A stretch of DNA of 64,000 bases, from the NCBI RefSeq assembly GCF_001717585.1, contig NZ_CP017042.1:1890501-1954500 (forward strand), in the 5' to 3' direction. Under the pieces are notes generated by a model. The model saw only the letters and a list, made by a program, of their open reading frames with translations. It was not told the origin of the DNA and did no database searches. Shown here piece after piece: positions 42,401 to 49,100 of this stretch; the stretch's first letter is position 1; the number at the start of each line of letters is the position of its first letter. Both the position numbers and the translations under genes were made by a program. Source of the stretch: Selenomonas sp. oral taxon 920. Its GTDB lineage: Bacteria > Bacillota > Negativicutes > Selenomonadales > Selenomonadaceae.

Positions 42401-45191
42401 TGCGATCGACAGTGATCTTGTCCATGTCAACGCCCGTGCCTACGAAGTCGCCCGCATTGGTGACGGTCAGCATTGTATCGCCGAACGCAGTTGCGCTGTT
42501 CAGTTTGAATTTGTAGTTCTCGAAATTGTTGACGGACTTCGCCGCAGCATTCTTGGCGTTGACGCTGAGTGTATTGCCCGTCACATAATCGCCTGTCCCC
42601 GTCCCGTTTCCGCTGTATTTTCCGCCATAGATATCGGCATTCGTAAGCGTTGTACCCGAGAGATCAGTATGCGTGTCATCGCCAAGGTTGACGGTGTTGC
42701 CCGTCGCCGTGCCATTCAGCTTCCACGACACGCCGCCGTAGATATTGCCGCTGAATGTGCCGCCCGCAATCGTGACGGTATTGTTGTTTGCAGCAAAGTT
42801 CTGCGCGGTATAGGCAGAACCGTTATCGCCGCCCGCACCGCCATAGACATGGTCTTGGAATGTGCCGCCCGTAATCGTGACCTTGTTGCCCGTCACCGTT
42901 CCGGACTTATCTGAATAGCCGCCGTACACGCGCTTTTGGAACGTACCGTCCGAGATATTGACGATATTCCCCGTCACCGTTCCGGCAGTATCCGCATAGC
43001 CGCCATACACGGCTTCCTCGAGTGTACTGCTGCCCGATACTGTGATCGTATTTCCTGTTACAGTACCGCTTGCACTGCTGTATCCGCCGTTGACAGACTG
43101 CTTGATCGTACTGCCCGAGATCGTGATCTCATTGTCCGAGGCAGTTCCGTCGCCCGTCATATGTCCGCCGTTGACGATGCCCTCGACGGTACTTCCATTC
43201 GTGATGGCGACAATATTCCCTGTCGCCTTTCCGTTTGCGCCCGAGGACTGTCCGCCGGAGATATTTTTCTTGACCGTACCGCCCGTTACCGTGACCTTGT
43301 TTCCGGTCACAGTTGAATCGGCTCCTCCGAGCACGCCGACGATATGCCCCTCCACTGTACCGCCCTCGACGCGGACTTCGTTGCCCTCAGCCGTGCCGCT
43401 GCCGTCCAGCTTGCCGCCGTAGACCGACCAGTCAGCATGTCCCTTGACGGTGAAGATATTGCGGTTCACATTACTTTTTGCCCAACCGGCATATGAGCTG
43501 TTGTCCACCCAGCCGCCCGTCTCGACGGTGACGGTATTGCCCTCTGCCTTGCTGTCTGCCGCCGTCGCATAGCCGCCGTACGCCGCCTTTACCTTGCCCG
43601 TCGCTGTGATCGTGACATGGTTGTTCGTCGCATTGCCGTCTCCCGCCGTGTAGCCGCCGTAGACACTCAGATTCGTGTTGTTCGTATTCGTGATCTTGAT
43701 TTTGTTGTTCGTCGTCGTATTGCCGAGACTCGAATAGCCGCCGTAGACCTCTGTGCCTGTGACGTTGTCTGCCGTCGCGTCGACGTTTTGGAAGCGGTTC
43801 ACTTCGGCTGTAACATCCGTCGTCAGCGTCCTTGTGGGGAAAAGCATCGACGGCGTTGCCGTAATGTTGTACTCGAAATCACCGCTCGATCCTGTTTTTG
43901 CCGCATAATTATTAAAAACGATATCCGAGCCAGAATTGGAATGCATTAGTGTTACAGTTCCAATTTTCCCGTACTTCGTTGTGTCTACTGCCCATCCAGA
44001 CAAGTCTAGATTCAGTTTATTCCAGTCAGCACCGCTGCCAAGATTCCCCGAACCAAGCGTAAGCATCGTATTTCCTGCTTTAATCGGAGCAGTCAGATGG
44101 AAATTGTAGCTCTCAAAGTTTCGTATTTTTTCAACTTCGACCCCCTTTGCATAGACATGCAGCGCATTTCCGGTAACATCACTGGTTCGATTCCCACCAT
44201 ATACCTCGACACGCTTCATTCCCGTTCCTGCGGTATAAACACCCTCCGCAGTGCCGAGATTCACAACATTGTTGATTGTTTTTCCCGTTCCTCCGGAGTA
44301 GCCGCCGTAAATCTTCCCGCTGGTTGTCAGAACAGCCTGGCCGCCGAGCGTCCCCCCCGATATGGTAACGGTATTGCCCGATACCGTACCAGAGCCATTC
44401 GAATAACCGCCATGAATATTTCCTCCAGCAGATGTGCCGATTATCCCCCCCGATACCGCAACCGTATTTCCCGATACATCACCGTTGCCCGCGGTATACG
44501 CACCGTATACGTTCGTATTTCCTTTGCTGAGTGTACCGCCCGAAATCGTCAGCGTATTGCCCGTGACATCTGAACTGTTCGACGCGTTTGTGACAACACC
44601 GCCGCCAGCCTCATCCTTGAGTGTGCCGCCCGTGATGGTGACAGAGTTGCCCGTGACCGCCCCCGTTCCTTGCGTCACGCCGCCAAAGGCATCACCCTCC
44701 ACGGTGCCGCCCGCGACCGTGACCGCGTTGCCCGTGACAGCCTTTGTCGCGGACGCGCCATTAAAGCCGCCATAGATAGGATCCTTCGACAGCCCGTTAT
44801 TGAAGAACACTTTATTGCCCGTGACTGCGCCTGTTCCGCTGACACCGCCGTAGATCATGCTCTGCCCGCCGCCGTTGCTGACCCGAAGGCCATGAATCGT
44901 GAGCGTATTGCCCGTGACATCCTCTGTCGCATTCTTCTTGCCGCCGCCGGAGATTGTTCCCCACGTACTAAACGGAACATTGGGTGTGCCTGGCGTCCCA
45001 ATCGTGATATTGTTATCACTCATTGAGTTGGTCTTGTTCGTACCCTCAAGACCACTGATGGTGGTTGCCGTCTCCGTGTAGTCATGCGCTGCATACGCCG
45101 TCGAGGCATCCAAAAAGGCACCGCTGCCGGCAGACAGGCCAAGAGCTACATACAAAGCCAACCGCCGTTGTGCTTTCAATCCATTGAACAT
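36435..45191 (-). CDS. Giant autotransporter 1 with nested passenger repeats
   Basis: A type Va autotransporter of 2918 residues. The signal peptide (basic MFNGLKAQRRLALYVALGL, cleavage near AYA-A at about 35) is followed by a passenger of about 2600 residues and a C-terminal beta-barrel of about 261 residues (2658-2918, from AFQMWAAQSGS), ending in the outer-membrane signature INWAF. The passenger has short units of the form GNTVTISGGT...VYGGYT (20-30 residues), probably a beta-solenoid. These are grouped into larger modules, each marked by an NFExYxF motif (near residues 358, 889, 1232, 1646, 1928 and 2213, with a variant near 2457) and an xRFKxxxVxYDG motif. No protease triad was recognised; adhesion is plausible. 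AGAGGAGGAG precedes the ATG. Paralogue of the gene at 46167-51743. Confidence 0.93.
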   Translation of the reverse strand: MFNGLKAQRRLALYVALGLSAGSGAFLDASTAYAAHDYTETATTISGLEGTNKTNSMSDNNITIGTPGTPNVPFSTWGTISGGGKKNATEDVTGNTLTIHGLRVSNGGGQSMIYGGVSGTGAVTGNKVFFNNGLSKDPIYGGFNGASATKAVTGNAVTVAGGTVEGDAFGGVTQGTGAVTGNSVTITGGTLKDEAGGGVVTNASNSSDVTGNTLTISGGTLSKGNTNVYGAYTAGNGDVSGNTVAVSGGIIGTSAGGNIHGGYSNGSGTVSGNTVTISGGTLGGQAVLTTSGKIYGGYSGGTGKTINNVVNLGTAEGVYTAGTGMKRVEVYGGNRTSDVTGNALHVYAKGVEVEKIRNFESYNFHLTAPIKAGNTMLTLGSGNLGSGADWNKLNLDLSGWAVDTTKYGKIGTVTLMHSNSGSDIVFNNYAAKTGSSGDFEYNITATPSMLFPTRTLTTDVTAEVNRFQNVDATADNVTGTEVYGGYSSLGNTTTNNKIKITNTNNTNLSVYGGYTAGDGNATNNHVTITATGKVKAAYGGYATAADSKAEGNTVTVETGGWVDNSSYAGWAKSNVNRNIFTVKGHADWSVYGGKLDGSGTAEGNEVRVEGGTVEGHIVGVLGGADSTVTGNKVTVTGGTVKKNISGGQSSGANGKATGNIVAITNGSTVEGIVNGGHMTGDGTASDNEITISGSTIKQSVNGGYSSASGTVTGNTITVSGSSTLEEAVYGGYADTAGTVTGNIVNISDGTFQKRVYGGYSDKSGTVTGNKVTITGGTFQDHVYGGAGGDNGSAYTAQNFAANNNTVTIAGGTFSGNIYGGVSWKLNGTATGNTVNLGDDTHTDLSGTTLTNADIYGGKYSGNGTGTGDYVTGNTLSVNAKNAAAKSVNNFENYKFKLNSATAFGDTMLTVTNAGDFVGTGVDMDKITVDRTGLSADYLATQHGIKRMTLLKRSNDTDTLTFQNYATRGEAATATETHEFRFVTNNGTGTANALMLEASRFKDSHVTYDGTTPTFGGEVYGGLSRFGHTTTGNTLTVTGLPASGTQLSYAYGGKNEGATGDVKDNTATLELPANTSAIKDIYGGKITNADNAGEVSGNIVNMKQGTVEYAVGGQNYGTGAAKNNTVNLTGGTVTREIYGGLSAKGAATGNTVTISGGTVGSFTPADVYGGKKMTAAGSSASNNTVNLGAEDGTYTADLTKANIHGDNSTDGAVNNNTLNVRAKGVKVYSVDNFDKYKFTLNNNIKDGDTMLTLENGGFGREIDFANNFVLDTSKLTGKPTGLITLVKSATGMLKFKQGYQSRDLGSTDNVEYFVGTDTGEREGSSVIMGYNIFKGNTWTYNGTNPPNAKELFGGVSYNNHTTESNTLTITNTSTTEWVGNTYGGKTAGRTGGSKNNRVVVENTGVGGGLSYVHGGAVTNKKNATGTVTGNSVTLKNGRTSTVYGGYTRGKGAVGGSADGEGNAVTLENGTAGDVYGGAIDNADSTAAVTGNKVTIQNGTYNRLYGGHTKGKGAAQNNEVMISGGTSSDDVHGGYTHDGGAATGNKVTLTGGVVNGLVYGGYTNNGGDATGNTVTLTGGKVTDKVYAGYADGGGATTNNTVNLGNGTGLAQGADLSGTSIYGGNRSDVTGNTLNVKGKDMTVKTAGKFENYTFYLGNDVKDGDTLLTFAQAGGFDGDDVDWSKINLDGETLHAWSVGKQRTNTITLLNAAGMTFTGAANQRLLSVHDGMEYGLRTNHVGSTTANKIYLDANRFKDGVVDFTAATTGEALGGISHFGNTTESNRLTVKSLAAGAHSAYGGKTMGTVGGSIKNTVTVTGTGAGTLTNVYGGYVDKAANSGDVTGNTVTLSGGKVTGAVYGGYTNGGGATTNNTVNIGADPTTLRQGDTSTLAAGTDFTAAELYGGNKSDASGNTLNITVKDAAAKKAQNFENYTFYLTNSVAADKPSSGTVDDTYTTSRGTMLTLANGFDGQTADWNKVTVDTSKLSADKTLGAITLMKSTAANELKFSNYAAKNHAVSGDYEVVQRTDTNTGVANAVLIDVNRFKNGDVIYDGVNPNAKTYAGVSYGGNTAEKNIMTLTGIASGNTVDYLSGGRSEGTAGGAVNNTVNLLGTGSGTLEEVYGGYIGKATNAANATGNTVNIAGGTAQNVYGGYTSGTGETTGNIVNIGYTDKNGAFHAVADGTKVTGTIYGGSKSDHVTGNTLNVRGAITAGQIANFEKLNFAVNKDTAGKTLLSLNGGAQTTGLDWSKVTATVDPTNMTVSSYGASRITLMANANGIDFGATYHGAKGETRDVFEFVTDKDNNSVYTDTYRFKGNEVSYAASDNTHDSAWGGRSELGNVVEENTLTMTGGEITGTAYGGTSRTNTAKKNTLVLQGGSAGELVGGFGTTATDNTVDIFGGRVTGDVYGGRATNGAASNNTVNLYHGVTIGGVIHGGAGNANSTDNTLAVRSFGTTAKDFDGVQNLHFYIPEGTTADPAAATMLRLTNVGELSHDDKKNLSNVNVRVGLAGSRPTLNVGDTVSLMKAYKVDGSDNQAVEIINAPSVSDAEGMHGISLRYKFNLLTREAQNETDPHTKNETHLKNELVAEVSDVSVNDQTKSLVETRVAATAMINSSGDLLADSGIGAAINAVSAAAHAPAAKSTANAGTQASAASAAASSAFQMWAAQSGSATRLNSGSYVDAKGWNLNLGFAKQTTMGRNTVTYGPFIEYGRGTYDSYLDDGTHGDGSMSHVGVGVMAVSKSDSGAYVEGSLRAGRVKSDYAGDISNTTATYDSSSTYYAAHIGVGREKELKGGDTIDTYAKYFYSHQGGDTVKLNTGEVYDFDAVNSSRLRIGARYTKKLNGGGAFYTGLAYEYEFGSDAGATFGDYSTPSPSLKGSTGVLELGYRFAPKSSNVSYGMSLMGMTGKRRGISGGVQINWAF

Positions 45192-45289
45192 AGGCTCCTC
45201 CTCTAATCCTTAGACAAAAAGTCTCGATTCCGTCACAGAAATGCTTTTACATATCTCATTGTAGATTGAGATTCATTATATGTCTATTT

Positions 45290-45319
45290 ATGATACATGA
45301 GCCCTATTGTCATTGTCAA
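45290..45319 (-). promoter_or_regulatory. Candidate promoter of autotransporter 1
   Basis: On the minus strand a perfect TTGACA (45314-45319), an 18-base spacer and TATCAT (45290-45295), about 100 bases before the start codon. Confidence 0.6.
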
Positions 45320-45470
45320 CGCTATTTCTAATTTATTATCCTTCTTATTGAATAAAATTTAACAAAGCGTGAATAAAAGGCCATCATTTTACTTTTATAT
45401 ATGAATCATCTTTCATATTTGTGTGTGCTGCAACACTTCCATGCACAAAACGCCGCAATTCGGATTCTTC

Positions 45471-45499
45471 TGGACAGGTGTGCGCATTGTGCTTATAAT
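45471..45499 (+). promoter_or_regulatory. Promoter of the thioesterase gene
   Basis: TGGACA (45471-45476), a 17-base spacer and a perfect TATAAT (45494-45499), about 50 bases before the start codon. Confidence 0.75.
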
Positions 45500-45550
45500 A
45501 ACTGTAGTATTTCAAATAGGCAAACGTATTATCAAAAAGGAGCAGTTCAT

Positions 45551-45952
45551 ATGGACTACACAAGCAAGATCGCCGTCGGAATGACGCATGAGGCAGTGGA
45601 TACGGTAACGGATGCGAATACGGCGGTGACGGTCGGCAGCGGCTCGCTTGCGGTGTATGCGACCCCTGCGATGGCGGCGCTGATGGAGCGTGCGGCGGCA
45701 GAGCTGTGCCAAGAGGAGTGCCCCGAGGGCTGGACGACGGTCGGCACGTCACTGAACATCGCGCACCGCGCGGCGACGCCGACGGGGCTGACAGTACGAG
45801 CCATTGCCGAGGTGACGGCAGTCGACGGACGCGCGGTCACACTCAAGGTCACGGCATACGACGAACGCGAGGAGATCGGCGCGGGCACGCACACGCGCTT
45901 TGCCGTTGCAGTGGATAAATTCATGGCAAAGGCAGAGGGAAAGCGTTCATAA
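45551..45952 (+). CDS. FlK-like hot-dog thioesterase
   Basis: A 133-residue hot-dog protein. The motif VYATPAMAALMERAA and the downstream NIAHRAATPTG place T38, E46 and H72 with the same spacing as the catalytic Thr42-Glu50-His76 of fluoroacetyl-CoA thioesterase FlK. It probably hydrolyses a small acyl-CoA; fluoroacetyl-CoA itself is unlikely in an anaerobe. The ATG at 45551 has AAAGGAG upstream. It sits alone on the plus strand between two minus-strand autotransporters and is followed by a regulator remnant. Confidence 0.85.
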   Translation: MDYTSKIAVGMTHEAVDTVTDANTAVTVGSGSLAVYATPAMAALMERAAAELCQEECPEGWTTVGTSLNIAHRAATPTGLTVRAIAEVTAVDGRAVTLKVTAYDEREEIGAGTHTRFAVAVDKFMAKAEGKRS

Positions 45953-45973
45953 TCCATCGGCAGAAGCGAGGAT

Positions 45974-46093
45974 ATGAGCGGCGTGACACAGCCCGTCATC
46001 TCCCGCGTTGAGCAGGGCACGACAAACCCGAACATTGCGACGATCCAGCTCCTCGTCTCACTTGGGAAAGAGCTCCGACAGCCCCTGCTCTAG
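45974..46093 (+). pseudogene. Remnant of an XRE-family helix-turn-helix regulator
   Basis: A 39-codon frame starting MSGVTQPVISRVEQGTTNPN and ending with LLVSLGKELRQPLL. This is the second half of a Cro/C1-type helix-turn-helix (recognition helix SQPVISRIE-like, then the TTNP turn and ATIQLL helix). The first helices, the N-terminus and any effector domain are missing. The same frame is open back to the thioesterase stop and still looks regulator-like (GRSED before the Met), so the 5' part has been lost. No ribosome-binding site is evident. It is probably non-functional, although a tiny protein cannot be excluded. Confidence 0.7.
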
Positions 46094-46103
46094 AGTACAA
46101 CAA

Positions 46104-46141
46104 GGGCGGCGATACGAAACAGAGATTTCGTACCGCCGCCC
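46104..46141. terminator. Bidirectional terminator between the regulator remnant and autotransporter 2
   Basis: 16-base arms with one mismatch (46104-46119 and 46126-46141) and a 6-base loop; the core is GGGCGGC/GCCGCCC. The T-runs on both sides are weak. Confidence 0.7.
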
Positions 46142-46166
46142 TATTCTTATGTCTTATTCGGTTTTA

Positions 46167-49100
46167 TTAGAACGCCCAGTTGATCTGGATGCCGCCGGAG
46201 ATTCCCCTGCGTTTTCCAGTCATGCCCATAAGGTTCACGCCATAGCTGACACGCTCGTCCTTCGGTGCGAAGCGGTAGCCCAGTTCGAGCAGCCCTGTGC
46301 TGCCCTTCAGGCTCGGGCTCGGCGTGGAGTATCCGCCGATGGACGCGCCGGCATCGCTGCCGAACTCGTACTCGTACGCAAGTCCCGTGTAGAATGCGCC
46401 GCCCCCGTTGATCTTCTTCGTATAGCGTGCACCGATGCGAAGACGGTGCGAGTCAATCGCGTCGAAGTCATAGACCTCGCCCGTGCTCATCTTCACCGTA
46501 TCACCCGCCTGATGCGAGTAGAAATACTTCGCATAGGTGTCGAGCGTATTGCCGCCCTTCAGCTCCTTCTCCTGTCCGATGCCGATGTGTGCAGCATAGT
46601 AGGTATTGCTGTTGTCATAGGTGACAGCGTTATTCAGGACATTGCCGCTGTAGTCGCTCTTCACGCGGCCAACGCGCAGGCTGCCCTCAACATATGCACC
46701 GCTTTCACTCTTGGACTTCGCCATGACACCCGCGCCGAAGTAGCTCATCGAGCCGTCGCCGTGCGTGCCGTCGTCGAGATAGGAGTCGTAGCTGCCTCTG
46801 CCGTACTCGATCATCGGGCCGTAGGTGATCGTATTGCGTCCTGCCGTCTTCTTCTTGGCAAAGCCGAGGTTCAGATTCCATCCCTTCGCATCGACGTACG
46901 AACCGGAGTTGAGGCGGGTCGAGGAACCGCCCTGCGATGCCCACATCTGGAACGCATTGCCCGCGGCAAGGCTCGCCGCGGCACCCGCTGCTGCATTTGC
47001 ATGAGCACTCTGTGCCGTGATGGCTTCCTCCGCCGCACGGAATCCATTCTCTGTGAGGAGATCCGCGCCGCCGTTGATCATCGCGGTGGTCGCGGCGCGC
47101 GTCTCAACGAGAGACTTCGTCTGATCATTTATGGAGACATCGGTCACCTCGGCAACAAGCTCGTTCTTCAGATGGTCTGCATTCGTGGTGTTGGCATTTG
47201 CCTCGTTCTGTGCCTCACGCGTGAGCAGGTTGAACTTGTAGCGCAGGCTGATGCCGTGCATGCCCTCTACATTGGTGACGCTCGGCGCATTCGCGATCTC
47301 GACCGCCTTGCTGTTGCCGCCGTCCACCTTGTACGCCTTCATCAGGCTGACCGTGTCGCCGACGTTCAGCGTCGGGCGGCTGCCCGCAAGGCCGACACGG
47401 ACGTGAATGTTGCTCAGATCCTTCTTGTCATTCGTCAGGTACTCCGCTTTCGTCAGGCGGAGCATCGTCGCTGCCGCAGGATCTGCCGTTGTTCCTGCCG
47501 GAATGTAGAAGTGGAGGTTCTGTACACCCGCGAAGTCACGCACCTCAGTGCCGCGCGCATGGATGGCGAGCGTATTGCCGATACCGTTCGGATTCGGCTC
47601 CGTATCCTGATGCTGGTGCGCCGAAGAATCATGGATCGCGCCGCCGAGCACGATTGCCTTGATGTTCGAACCCGCGAGGTTGATTGTGTTGTTGTCCGTG
47701 TTCGTCGTGCCAAAGCCGCCGACCACGTGCTTGACCGTATTGTCTTGCCCGACGGTGACCGCACCGATGTTCACGGTATTGCCCGATGCCGCGCCGGTTC
47801 TCGACTGACCGCCGTAGACGTTGTCTGTCACCGTACCGCCTGTGATCGTGACGGTGTTCCGAAGCGCATCTCCGCTCACTGCATCACCGCCGTTGACAAC
47901 GTGGACCGTGCCGTTTTTCATCTCAACGGTATTGTCGCTCGCCGTCGCACCGTAGCCGCCCGTGAGGTCGTCTGCTGTCGATGCCGCACCGTCAAATACG
48001 ACGGTATTGTGCTTTGCAGCACCTGTACCGCTCGTATATCCGCCGTAGACCTTATCACCGACCGTACCGCCCTCGACCGCAACGGTATTGAACGAAACAT
48101 CCGCCGCACTGGTCGTGCTGTCGATGTAGCCGCCCATGAGATCATGAAGCGTCGCGCCCTGCGAGAAGCGGAGCGTATTGCTGTGCACTGAACCCGTCCC
48201 TTTGGTGTAGCCGCCGACTGCCGTGTCAAGACTGCCCGCATTCGTATTCTGCACATCCACGTGGACATGGTTGTTCACTGCGCCGCCGTGCGCGCCCTCA
48301 GCGTACCCGCCGTAGGCTTTGAGGTTGTTCGTTCCGGTTGCAACATCCGTGATCTCGAGCGTATTGCCCTCGGCGATCGTCCCAACCGTCACTTCATGAC
48401 CGTCCGCATCGCGCTCCGTGTGGTCGTATGCAGTGTAGCCGCCGTAGACCTTAGCGGGCGCAGTCGTGCCGTTATGCGTTACCGTACCGTCCTTATAGCG
48501 GTTGAGTTCGAGCTGAACCTTGCTCGCCGTACCGCTGTTGGTGTCGGTGTGCAGCTTCTTCTCATAGACGCGGTCAAGTTCCGCCGTAGCCGTTGACGTG
48601 TAGTTGTCAAAGAGCAGATCGTCTGCGAGCGGCAGCGACGATGCACGCTGCAGGAGTGTGAGGGTATTCTTGCCCTGAACTCCGTCGCCGCGTGCTGCCG
48701 AGAGTCCCGACGTATCCGCCGTGACATTTGACCACTTGACCTTGACGTCATCGGGGGTCCCAGAGATACCACCGAAGCCGCCTGCTTCGGACAACGTCAG
48801 CATCGTATCGCTGTAGGCGTCGCCGATCTTGAAGTTGAACTTCTCGAAGTTGCGTACCTTCTTGACCGTCAAGCCTTTGCTCTGCACGTTCAGTGTGTTG
48901 CCCGTAATCTTTGCATCATTATTCGCAAAGACCTGTGCTTGATTGCTCGCGTTATAGTAAGCTGATCCCCAGACCTCAGCGCCTGTCAGTGTACCGCCGC
49001 CGAGTGTGACGGTGTTGCCATTCGAGGTGCTCGCCAAGACACGCGAATCGCCGCCGACAATCTGTCCGGAGACCGTGCCGCCCGTGATGGTGACTTTATT

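Larger units (their letters stand above)
45192..45550. other. AT-rich intergenic region between autotransporter 1 and the thioesterase gene
   Basis: This 359-base gap is much richer in A and T than its surroundings. It holds divergent promoters (45290-45319 on minus, 45471-45499 on plus). No convincing gene, RNA or repeat was seen; a short reading frame upstream of the thioesterase start has no ribosome-binding site. Confidence 0.7.

Noticed and set aside
39156-42914. A 1252-codon open frame on the plus strand, and similar long ones at 36780-38861, 46008-48191 and 49845-51764
   Set aside because: They lie antisense to the autotransporters, arise from their repetitive GC-rich codons, have no ribosome-binding sites and show compositionally odd proteins rich in Arg, Ala and Val.
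45241-45300. A Fur-box-like sequence upstream of autotransporter 1
   Set aside because: Only a loose match to the 7-1-7 pattern in an AT-rich region; not distinguishable from chance.
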